Shown here one piece after another: positions 6,201 through 13,448 of a stretch of DNA of 21,208 bases. The position numbers were made by a program, and so were the translations under genes. Source of the DNA: Planctomycetota bacterium (GTDB taxonomy: Bacteria > Planctomycetota > Phycisphaerae > Sedimentisphaerales > Anaerohalosphaeraceae); contig VRUF01000021.1 in NCBI GenBank assembly GCA_019456245.1, forward strand, positions 1 to 21,208, written 5' to 3'. How positions within the stretch are numbered: position 1 is the first letter of the stretch; each line of letters opens with the position of its first letter. Under the pieces are notes generated by a model. That model was not told the origin of the DNA. It ran no database searches and saw only the letters and a list, made by a program, of their open reading frames with translations.

Positions 6201-7358
6201 ATGGGGAGTGAAAAGTTATTTGACGGTTGTGTGGTTGTTGATGCTACTTGTCAGGGGCCGGAGGTTCTTTCGGGTTCTGAGGGTTTGCCTACCAGCAAGG
6301 GTATTCTGCTTTTTTCCGATGAAAATCGCACGCCTGTTCAATTGCTTATCGCAGCGAATATGCGGCGCAGTGCAAAAACACGTCTTTGGCATGAAAAAAA
6401 CGAAACACCATCGAAACGGGCGGACATCGGACGCATCGTTCGTAAGGTATATTATCGCAGTTGCTACAACGATTTTAATACCACCCTTACGTGCGTGCGT
6501 ACCGCAAAGAGTTTGTTTTCCGATAGCTGGGGCGAGATTGTTAAACTTCCGCGGGCTGTTTGTGTGAGCATCGATCTTTGTGCGAAGTGGCCATTCTTTT
6601 GTGTTACTGAAAAGATAGATATTAACGGTTCAGTGAAATCCTTCGGGCCGTTTCCTTCGCGGAAGGCGGCTATAGAATTTGCCGGGGTCCTTGAGAGGGG
6701 TTTTGGTTTGTGCCAGCGGCCTGATCTGATCGGGACGGATGATAAATATAAGACTTGTCCGTATCTGCAGATGGGTTCGTGCCCTGGGCCCTGTGCGGGG
6801 AAAATATCGCGTGAGGGGTATTTGGGGCAGATCAAAAATGCCGTTGATGCGGCGACGGGTAATGGTCAGCGGTATGTTGAGGAGTTTGGCAGGGAGATGG
6901 AACGGCTTGGAGGAGAGATGCTTTTTGAGGAGGCGGAGGTTGTAAAGGGGCGGATCGAAGCAATCGAGAGGCTGCAAAAGAAAACCTTTAGTTGGACGGG
7001 TGATCTTGAGGAGCTTGCAGTATTGCATATCGACCGTTCGGCAAAAGTGCGTGGAAAGGACAAACGAAAAAGAGTGCAGACGTTTGCAGGATTTCTTATA
7101 ACGGGCAGGAGTGTTTATCGGTTTAAAGATTTTGATATTGACGGGATCGAAAAATTTCGTTCGGGCTTGCTGGAACGGCTTGGCGGGACAGGCGATATCG
7201 ATGACGATGGTTTGAGTGATAAAGAACGGATCGGTTTGCTTTGCAGTTATTTGTACAGGAACAGCCGGCAGGGTTTTTGGCTTGATGTTTCTGAGAGGGG
7301 AAAAATGCCAGAGGCAGAATGGATCGCAGCGTCTTTGAAAAAGGTGTTTGAGCTTTAA
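6201..7358 (+). CDS. UvrC-like protein with degenerate GIY-YIG domain
   Basis: 385 residues from ATG 6201; an in-frame GTG at 6147 lies inside the permease gene. The N-terminal region aligns with a UvrC GIY-YIG domain, but GIY reads GIL (34-36) and YIG reads LIA (49-51). A central block matches UvrC: Cys186, Cys194 and Cys198 in CPYLQMGSCPGPCAG, followed by SREGYLGQIKNAVDAATG and a UVR-type helical pair at about 229-261. The UvrC C-terminal RNase H-like nuclease and HhH region are absent. In UvrC the GIY-YIG domain makes the 3' incision and the UVR motif binds UvrB. This protein may bind UvrB or DNA without cutting. Its last 93 bp are duplicated at 8583-8675. Confidence 0.75.
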   Translation: MGSEKLFDGCVVVDATCQGPEVLSGSEGLPTSKGILLFSDENRTPVQLLIAANMRRSAKTRLWHEKNETPSKRADIGRIVRKVYYRSCYNDFNTTLTCVRTAKSLFSDSWGEIVKLPRAVCVSIDLCAKWPFFCVTEKIDINGSVKSFGPFPSRKAAIEFAGVLERGFGLCQRPDLIGTDDKYKTCPYLQMGSCPGPCAGKISREGYLGQIKNAVDAATGNGQRYVEEFGREMERLGGEMLFEEAEVVKGRIEAIERLQKKTFSWTGDLEELAVLHIDRSAKVRGKDKRKRVQTFAGFLITGRSVYRFKDFDIDGIEKFRSGLLERLGGTGDIDDDGLSDKERIGLLCSYLYRNSRQGFWLDVSERGKMPEAEWIAASLKKVFEL

Positions 7359-7416
7359 TGCTATACAAAAATACAGTGGGTTATTTGGGTAACTTGAAAT
7401 CAAACAGGAGAATGGT

Positions 7417-8565
7417 ATGCGTGTGAAATTATTTTGTAGTTTTGTGATTTTTTGTCTGGGTGGAAGTCTGGTTTTTGGTGGTGAGGGCGATGCCAAGAAA
7501 AATATTAGCAAAGGGATCGAGCGGGTTGTTGGTATTTGGGTTATTGATAAAGCCAAAATGCAGCAGGAAAGTGAAAGAATTCTCAAACTAGCGAGAGTGA
7601 AAGCAAAAGAATTGGGGATCGAGTCGGCTGAGGAGCAATTAAAACGGCTTGAAGATTCGCATAGAAAACAATTGGAACAAGGTGCAATGGCGATATATCA
7701 GTTTAATGAGGATGGAAGCGGAGGGCTCTTCATAAACCTTGCCGAAATGAAGGGTATGCGAGGAACTTATAGCGATGCGATATCCCTGCTGCTGTGGAAA
7801 ACAGAAGGGGAAAGGGTAAAATTAACGGCGTATAACAAACCGTTTCAATATTCAATACCGAGAGAGATGGAATTTCCATTCGAAGGGGATAATCTTGTAG
7901 CACAGGCTAACAATCCGGCTAGAGAGATCAAGCCTGATGAAACAAATCTTAATATTCTGTTTGGCCTTGAAAAGTGTTACCTGAGAAAAGTTGCTTTAAA
8001 AGATAAAGCCGCACAAAAGCCGAAGGTTCTATTACCAGAAGAAGTTACAATTGAAATGCCCGAAGGGTTTGGAAAGTCAGTAGATAATAGATATGTCAAT
8101 ATATCCGACCAAAAAGAGGAAATTAAATTGTCTGTAATAGGAGTTTATGGGCTTGGCAAATATAACCGTCCCGGTGAAGAAAAAATTACAGTTGATGGGA
8201 TTATCGATATTTTGAGAAAAGACGCACATGAAAAACTTATCAAGAATTTCCCAGAAGCAAAATTATCTACGGGCGTTGAGACACTTGATGGGATAAAGGC
8301 CGGTTATGTGGAGGGTTTGCTGGATGAAAACAATAAACACATGAAAGGGCCGTTATATATTAAACAATATGTTCTGGTCGATGACGGAATTACATCTCTA
8401 ACTATACGCATAGTGGCGGGGTCACCAGAGCGGATAAAGTTTATGGACGATCATGTTAAGAAGGTACAGTTGAATATGACGAAGACCTGGGTTGTTACTT
8501 TGGAGGAAGTGATGGAGGCTAAGAGAAAGTGTGAGGAATATATGAAAAAGAAAAGCGGTAAATAA
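7417..8565 (+). CDS. Secreted protein of unknown function
   Basis: 382 residues. Signal peptide at 1-21 (MRVKLFCSFVIFCLGGSLVFG) with probable cleavage before GEGD. The middle part (about 36-140) has a VVGIWVIDKAKM start, a charged helix and GAMAIYQFNEDGSGGLFI, which recalls small lipocalin-like beta domains that test how a sample differs from a baseline (pattern only). The C-terminal part (about 205-355) has IEMPEGFGKSVDNRYVNI and a long amphipathic helix, reminiscent of PsbP/DUF1795-like folds. No catalytic motif is seen. AGGAG is 6 nt before the ATG. The gene sits between the uvrC-like gene and a copied piece of that gene's 3' end, so it may be a later arrival. Function not assigned. Confidence 0.75.
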   Translation: MRVKLFCSFVIFCLGGSLVFGGEGDAKKNISKGIERVVGIWVIDKAKMQQESERILKLARVKAKELGIESAEEQLKRLEDSHRKQLEQGAMAIYQFNEDGSGGLFINLAEMKGMRGTYSDAISLLLWKTEGERVKLTAYNKPFQYSIPREMEFPFEGDNLVAQANNPAREIKPDETNLNILFGLEKCYLRKVALKDKAAQKPKVLLPEEVTIEMPEGFGKSVDNRYVNISDQKEEIKLSVIGVYGLGKYNRPGEEKITVDGIIDILRKDAHEKLIKNFPEAKLSTGVETLDGIKAGYVEGLLDENNKHMKGPLYIKQYVLVDDGITSLTIRIVAGSPERIKFMDDHVKKVQLNMTKTWVVTLEEVMEAKRKCEEYMKKKSGK

Positions 8566-8582
8566 GTAATCGCATCGCGTTT

Positions 8583-8687
8583 TTGTACAGGAACAGCCGG
8601 CAGGGTTTTTGGGTTGATGTTTCTGTGACGGAAAAAATACCAGAGGCAGAATGGATCGCAGCGTCTTTGAAAAAGTTATTCTTATAG
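8583..8687 (+). pseudogene. Duplicated 3' end of the uvrC-like gene
   Basis: Positions 8583-8675 match 7251-7343 at about 88 of 93 bases. The reading frame stays open through the copy (LYRNSRQGFWVDVSV, later PEAEWIAASLKK) and then diverges to LFL and a TAG at 8685-8687, whereas the complete gene ends KKVFEL. There is no start codon or ribosome site, so it is not expressed as a protein on its own. It may be the remnant of a second full gene copy or the far repeat of an insertion that brought in the secreted-protein gene. Confidence 0.85.
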
Positions 8688-8727
8688 AGTTCTTCCAGTT
8701 CTGTGCCTAATGAACTCTTAACGATTC

Positions 8728-9135
8728 TTATTTGCTAACTGCCTCGATGAGACCGAAGTTTGCCATTTCTTCAATGAGTTTATCTTTGGCGACAGGTTTG
8801 ACTATATAAGCCTCGCAGCCTTCCCTGAATGACCCCATAACATTTTCTGAATCGTCAAGGGCAGTCGTCATGATCACTTTTACGCAGTCCAGACCGGCTA
8901 TCCCACATTCGCTTTCAATCTGACGGATAGCTTTTAGAGCCTGGCGGCCATCCATATTAGGCATCATAATGTCAAGGCATATCAGATCGTAAGGGGCATT
9001 GTCATCTACGGCCAGGCGAAAAGCCTCAATTGCTTCAACCCCATCGGCGGCAATATCGCAATCGCTATAGCTTGACAGATACCTTTGCATCAATTTTCGG
9101 GCTGTAAAATCATCTTCAACAATTAAACACTTCAC
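8728..9135 (-). CDS. Stand-alone response regulator receiver (CheY-like)
   Basis: 135 residues, a single receiver domain with no output domain. Acidic pocket Glu7, Asp8 and Asp9, phospho-acceptor Asp55 in LDIMMP, Thr90/Thr91 in the switch position and Lys113 in the VKP motif are all present, so phosphorylation is expected. The start is GTG, with AAAGGAG 6 nt upstream. It lies 32 nt behind the hybrid kinase on the same strand and is most likely its partner in a phosphorelay. With no DNA-binding domain it should act by protein contact or as a phosphate sink. Confidence 0.93.
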   Translation of the reverse strand: MKCLIVEDDFTARKLMQRYLSSYSDCDIAADGVEAIEAFRLAVDDNAPYDLICLDIMMPNMDGRQALKAIRQIESECGIAGLDCVKVIMTTALDDSENVMGSFREGCEAYIVKPVAKDKLIEEMANFGLIEAVSK

Positions 9136-9167
9136 TGCAGTCTCCTTTATTGTCTAGTTTACTTGTT

Positions 9168-12100
9168 TTACTTTTTCGTTATTACTTCATCGCTTTCCGT
9201 TACAGCGCCGGTGACAGACTGATTTAGTTCGTCAACTTCATCTTTGATCGCATCGATACTTTCAGCCACTGTATCAATTGCATCTTCGGATGCCTGGGAT
9301 AAGTACTTACCAAGCATTTCAAAGAGTTTCTCGCGGTCGATCGGTTTAGCCATGTAATCATCGCAGCCTGCTTCGAGACATTTTTTTTTATCGCCCTTCA
9401 TCGCATTGGCAGTCAATGCAATTATTGGCGTTGTTATTCCTTCATTTCTGATCGCCATTGCTGCCTCATATCCGTTCATGTAAGGCATCTGAATATCCAT
9501 GAATATCAAGTCAAATTGACCTGTCAGGACTTTTTGCAGCATCTGGTTGCCGTCTTCTACAATCGTTACCTGCAAGCCTAACCGTTCTAAAAGCAACTTA
9601 ATAAGTATCTGGTTAGTTTTGACATCTTCAGCAACTAATACATTACCGGAAAACTCAGGCTGCTCAGCTTGTCCCTTGCTGTGGTCTGCATGACGGGCAA
9701 TATTATTTCTGTCCAGCAATGGCTGCTTTGTTACATCAACGCCTGCCGGTATTACAAGCGAAAAGACGGCCCCTTTGCCAACTTCACTGGTCAGGGTCAG
9801 TTCTCCTGACAGAAGTTCTACCAGTTGTTTCGTGATGGTCAATCCCAGCCCTGTTCCGCCGTATTTACGGGTTGTGCTTCCATCTTCCTGTGTAAACGAC
9901 TCAAATATCGCTTCCTGCCTTTCCTTTGCTATTCCGATACCGGTATCGGCAACATCAAACCGGATATACGGCCGATCGTCTTTATCAACAAGAGAAACAT
10001 TTATATGCACATGTCCCTGCTCAGTAAATTTAACGGCATTATTTACAAGGTTGATCAGGCACTGGTTCAGACGGGTTGGATCGGTGCGTATCCGTGCCGG
10101 AAGTCCATTGCTTTCGTTGATTTTAAATCCAAGGGATTTTTCCTCTACCATCGGTTTCATCATTGATTCGAAGGAATTAAGTATTTCACCTAACGAACGG
10201 TCAATAATCTCTGTATCGAGCTGGCCTGCTTCGATCTTGGAAAAGTCCAGGATGTCGTTGATAAGCTCCAGCAGGTTTTTGCCGGATTCCCTGATGATGT
10301 CAACATCCTGTTGTTGGTCGGTGGTAAGGTCTTCATCGGCCAGCAGATCACTGAATCCAATAATAGCGTTCATCGGTGTACGGATCTCATGGCTCATATT
10401 GGCAAGGAACTGGCTCTTGGTCATATTGGCCATCTCCGCATGGGCGGTCATATCATTGGCACGTGCAGTAGCCATCCCGAGGTGTTCGTTGATCTCTTCG
10501 GTTTCTTTTCTGGCAATGTCGGCGTCTTCCATCATAGAAAGGGCTGTTTCTTTGGCCTTTTCAAGCTCCGTTTGCCTGTCGTCCAGCACGGTTATCATCG
10601 CATTGAACGATTCGCCAAGGTTACATATAGGATTACTTCGTGCTTGCTTATATATCTCGCACTTAGTGCAATCCCTGAATTTTTTCGCGAATTTTCCCTG
10701 CACCTCACCTTTGCAAAAGGTTCCGGCAATCTCCCAGCACCGCACGGGCTCTGATTCGCTGTATGCAGGACAATCGGTTTTGCCGCACTTCTTTACCTGT
10801 TGGCAATTTACCAGTTCTGTGTTATCAAATCGCAGTGTTTCACTGCTGGTGTCCGCTTCAATGACCGAAAACATAATACCACTGATTTTGTTGGCCATCC
10901 CAACAAGATATTGGTTAGTTTCCTTAAGCCGACTTTTGCTTTCCTGCAATTGCTGCTCTACCAGTTTTCGCTCAGTGATGTCGATGAATACGATAACTAA
11001 ATGCTTACGCTGATTAATCATCGCAGGCACAACAGAGATGCTTAGCCATGGCTCTACTATCTGGCCATCGACCAATAATTTCACACAAACCTCAGCATTA
11101 TGAATCGCTTGCCTGGTTCGTAAAACCTGTACCAAGCCCTCGCGAATTGGGCAATCGCCGCAGACAGTACCTTTTCCGCAGCCGCCATTATCATTATTTG
11201 CATTTACACAGGACAGTATATCGCCCGGCTGAGAGCCGATCAATTGGTCAATATCCTTGTTTGTCATTTCAACGACAGCCTTGTTAATCTGAACAACTTC
11301 GGTATTGTCATTAACCAACATCATCCCTATCGGAACAGATCCAAATACCGCATTTAAATTTTGTTCGGCTTGTTTGCGTTCGGTTGTTTCCATGGATACG
11401 ACCATGATGTATTCAATTCGACCTTCATCGTCATTAACCGGTACGAGAGTCGAATGAAACCACAATTCGTTTCCATCTGTATCAACCACAGAAGCTTCCT
11501 GTGTGATAATTTCACCTGTTTCCCTGACTTTTTCCAGATTCTTAGTCATCGTGTTTCGGAACGACTCAGAATAAAAATCGAAAGGATATGGTTTCCCGTA
11601 AAGCTCATTGACGTTGTCAATTCCAAGACTCTCTATACCTGCACGACTCATATATTGCAGATTAAAATCAAGATCCACCATTTTAGTACAAACCGGTGAA
11701 TGCTCAAGCCATGCACGAATTTTTTTCTCCGATTCCCGCAGCTCTTTCTGCTGAATTAGAATACCACGGTCGGTCTGGCGCAGAAGGACATGCAGAAACC
11801 ATAACAGTCCAGTTAGCAGAAGCAATGCCGCTGATGACAAGACGATGAGGAGTCGATGGAAGGCCGCTTTTGCCTCGGAGATGTCGTGCATAACTATCAG
11901 GTCGCCTACGTCGGCGCCGGAAACATCTTTAAGCGGGTGTAACATTACACGCCACGATTTGCCGCTAAATGCCACCTCATCCGTAACGTTACCGTGCATA
12001 TGCCCCTGGCCTTCGACAAAACGGTCAAATTCGGATGGGAACCGGGGTTGAGTATGGTAAATCAATACTTTTTTGTTGTACCGGCCCCAGTTGGCTTCGC

Positions 12101-12818
12101 GGCCAAGCATAGCCATACCCTTATCCCACTGGGTTTGGTCCAGCATTTTCTTGTGAATGTATGCTGCCATCTCAATTTTGTGTTCGTTGGAAATATCTTT
12201 CAGGATGTCCTCGATCTCCTTACCCAGTTCCAGGTAGCCGATAAGTATTTCGTCATCAAAGACAGGCCGTACCACTCGCAGTGTGAAAGTGCCCAGCGGT
12301 CCCAGTTCGATACCTGTGGCCATCTGGCCGGTGCGCTCAGCCTCAAGCGTAGTGAAACGGTCGATCAGGTCGCCGCTCTTGCCGGGGTTGTGCACCCGCA
12401 GCAGGTTCACCCTGTCAGGGCGTTGAAAGTAGAGGTGTGTAATGCCGTACCTGGCCCGAAGTTTTGAAAAGATGGGCATATAGTCTGCAAGCAGGCGATC
12501 TCTGTCCTGTGCCTTAAGGGCGTCGATAAGGCTTGTTTCGCGGAGCAATACATCTTCAATGGCGGACAACATTTCGGATTGTGTTTCCAGATTTTCCTCC
12601 AGATCGTATGAAACCGCCTCCAGTTTCTGCTGGCTGGACTGTTTCAGGTGTTTTTGCTGTACGGTTAGCATGATCGCTGCGAACCCGGCGAAAAGCAGCA
12701 ACAGCACAACCGTCAGCGGAATCAGCAAACGCCGCTGAACCGGTTTGACCGAGACATCTTCTGCGGACGTGGTTTTCCACGAAGCTGCGTAATCTTTGAT
12801 TGTTCTTAAAACGCTCAT
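9168..12818 (-). CDS. Membrane hybrid sensor histidine kinase with PAS and Cys-rich domains
   Basis: 1216 residues. Order: membrane helix about 30-52; periplasmic double-Cache-like sensor about 53-320 (ITHLYFQRPDRVNLLRVHNP); second helix about 323-346; PAS about 365-482; second PAS about 485-618 with Cys537, Cys547, Cys553 and Cys556; a Cys-rich block at 672-732 (Cys672, 678, 683, 694, 702, 717, 720, 732); coiled coil; HisKA with His810 in SHEIRTP; HATPase with N926-type motif NNAVKF and DTGIGI / GGTGLGL; receiver with Asp1108 and Lys1158; acidic tail. All catalytic residues are present, so it should autophosphorylate and pass phosphate to its receiver and probably on to the CheY-like protein. 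AAGGAAG precedes the ATG. Ligand unknown; the Cys blocks suggest metal or redox sensing (inference). Confidence 0.93.
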   Translation of the reverse strand: MSVLRTIKDYAASWKTTSAEDVSVKPVQRRLLIPLTVVLLLLFAGFAAIMLTVQQKHLKQSSQQKLEAVSYDLEENLETQSEMLSAIEDVLLRETSLIDALKAQDRDRLLADYMPIFSKLRARYGITHLYFQRPDRVNLLRVHNPGKSGDLIDRFTTLEAERTGQMATGIELGPLGTFTLRVVRPVFDDEILIGYLELGKEIEDILKDISNEHKIEMAAYIHKKMLDQTQWDKGMAMLGREANWGRYNKKVLIYHTQPRFPSEFDRFVEGQGHMHGNVTDEVAFSGKSWRVMLHPLKDVSGADVGDLIVMHDISEAKAAFHRLLIVLSSAALLLLTGLLWFLHVLLRQTDRGILIQQKELRESEKKIRAWLEHSPVCTKMVDLDFNLQYMSRAGIESLGIDNVNELYGKPYPFDFYSESFRNTMTKNLEKVRETGEIITQEASVVDTDGNELWFHSTLVPVNDDEGRIEYIMVVSMETTERKQAEQNLNAVFGSVPIGMMLVNDNTEVVQINKAVVEMTNKDIDQLIGSQPGDILSCVNANNDNGGCGKGTVCGDCPIREGLVQVLRTRQAIHNAEVCVKLLVDGQIVEPWLSISVVPAMINQRKHLVIVFIDITERKLVEQQLQESKSRLKETNQYLVGMANKISGIMFSVIEADTSSETLRFDNTELVNCQQVKKCGKTDCPAYSESEPVRCWEIAGTFCKGEVQGKFAKKFRDCTKCEIYKQARSNPICNLGESFNAMITVLDDRQTELEKAKETALSMMEDADIARKETEEINEHLGMATARANDMTAHAEMANMTKSQFLANMSHEIRTPMNAIIGFSDLLADEDLTTDQQQDVDIIRESGKNLLELINDILDFSKIEAGQLDTEIIDRSLGEILNSFESMMKPMVEEKSLGFKINESNGLPARIRTDPTRLNQCLINLVNNAVKFTEQGHVHINVSLVDKDDRPYIRFDVADTGIGIAKERQEAIFESFTQEDGSTTRKYGGTGLGLTITKQLVELLSGELTLTSEVGKGAVFSLVIPAGVDVTKQPLLDRNNIARHADHSKGQAEQPEFSGNVLVAEDVKTNQILIKLLLERLGLQVTIVEDGNQMLQKVLTGQFDLIFMDIQMPYMNGYEAAMAIRNEGITTPIIALTANAMKGDKKKCLEAGCDDYMAKPIDREKLFEMLGKYLSQASEDAIDTVAESIDAIKDEVDELNQSVTGAVTESDEVITKK

Positions 12819-12986
12819 AATGCTTCCTTGTGTTGGCGGAATTAGCCATTGTAAGTGTAAACATACCGCCTAAAGTACACCTTACCTGATTATTTCGTCT
12901 TTAAATGGGACTGAGATAATTTCGGAAAGTACCTGATTTCGGCGCAATCAATGCAGGAAAGTCCTCGGTTTGGTGGGATTTTAGCC

Positions 12987-13032
12987 AAAAAAAATCCCCC
13001 ATAATTCCCTAAAAATAAGGATTATGAGGGAT
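12987..13032 (-). terminator. Intrinsic terminator of the ferredoxin/tRNA-Glu unit
   Basis: On the - strand ATCCCTCATAATCC pairs with GGAATTATGGGGGAT (one G-U pair, one bulge) and is followed directly by eight T. It begins 7 nt after the tRNA 3' end. Confidence 0.88.
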
Positions 13033-13038
13033 AATTTA

Positions 13039-13113
13039 TAGTCCCAAGGGGATTTGAACCCCTGTTGCCGGGTTGAAAACCCGGTGTCCTAGGCCTAACT
13101 AGACGATGGGACC
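13039..13113 (-). tRNA. trnE: tRNA-Glu (anticodon TTC)
   Basis: 75 nt that fold as a cloverleaf: acceptor GGTCCCA/TGGGACT (the first pair is a G-U wobble), anticodon stem CCGGG/CCCGG around the loop TTTTCAA with anticodon TTC, and a T-arm AGGGG-TTCAAAT-CCCCT. Discriminator A; the CCA end is not encoded. It lies 12 nt after the ferredoxin stop codon and just before a terminator, so co-transcription and processing are likely. Besides protein synthesis, tRNA-Glu feeds the C5 route of tetrapyrrole synthesis in bacteria that use it. Confidence 0.95.
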
Positions 13114-13125
13114 AATATCTTTTTA

Positions 13126-13299
13126 CTACTCCATGCTGATTGCTTCTACCGGACACTCGTCTACGCATACAGCGCAATCGACACAGTCTTCAGGTTTGAC
13201 CACAGCTTTATCGTCTTCCATCACGATAGCTTCGCTTGGACACGATTCTATACATGTTTCGCAACCAGTGCATGTTTCCGCATTTACTTTAGCTGGCAT
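13126..13299 (-). CDS. 2[4Fe-4S] ferredoxin
   Basis: 57 residues starting MPAKVNAETCTGCETCIESC. Two clusters are visible: Cys10, Cys13, Cys16 with Cys20-Pro, and Cys39, Cys42, Cys45 with Cys49-Pro, the classical clostridial-type spacing CxxCxxCxxxCP twice. The pseudo-twofold repeat (CPSEAI and CPVEAI) is intact. It is a small soluble electron carrier, expected in anaerobic metabolism with partners such as PFOR or hydrogenases, none of which is encoded here. AAAGGAA lies about 7 nt before the ATG and a promoter candidate is about 50 nt up. The tRNA-Glu gene follows after 12 nt. Confidence 0.95.
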   Translation of the reverse strand: MPAKVNAETCTGCETCIESCPSEAIVMEDDKAVVKPEDCVDCAVCVDECPVEAISME

Positions 13300-13346
13300 T
13301 TTATATTCCTTTCGATGTTACGCTTCTACTTTTTATAGAGCGAGAG

Positions 13347-13375
13347 AGGATACATGATTCGGGGTTGCTTTACAA
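13347..13375 (-). promoter_or_regulatory. Promoter candidate for ferredoxin/tRNA-Glu
   Basis: Read on the - strand: TTGTAA (13375-13370), a 17-nt spacer and TATCCT (13352-13347). Each box matches 4 of 6 consensus bases. A start near 13340 would give a leader of about 40 nt. A perfect TATAAT at 13428-13423 is a second candidate, but lacks a good -35. Confidence 0.45.
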
Positions 13376-13448
13376 TAGTTTTTTCACAAAAATCTATGAG
13401 AATTTGAGCACACTTTTGTTCTATTATAGTAAGAATTCACCCTGAAAC

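Noticed and set aside
6630..7586. 318-codon open frame on the - strand
   Set aside because: Antisense to the uvrC-like gene and runs into the secreted-protein gene; no domain pattern and no ribosome site.
8686..8718. Inverted repeat AGAGTTC / GAACTCT between the converging genes as a bidirectional terminator
   Set aside because: Arms are only 7 bp with a 19-nt loop and there is no T-run; too weak to annotate.
9775..11013. Long open frame (412 codons) on the + strand
   Set aside because: Antisense to the histidine kinase, whose domains and catalytic motifs are all in the other strand; the antisense peptide is Ser-rich without domain sense.
12556..12864. 102-codon open frame on the - strand near the kinase start
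   Set aside because: Overlaps the kinase N-terminus in another frame; its product is Arg/Ala-rich without structure.
13106..13357. Open frame on the + strand
   Set aside because: Overlaps the tRNA and is antisense to the ferredoxin, whose two CxxCxxCxxxCP clusters are unmistakable.
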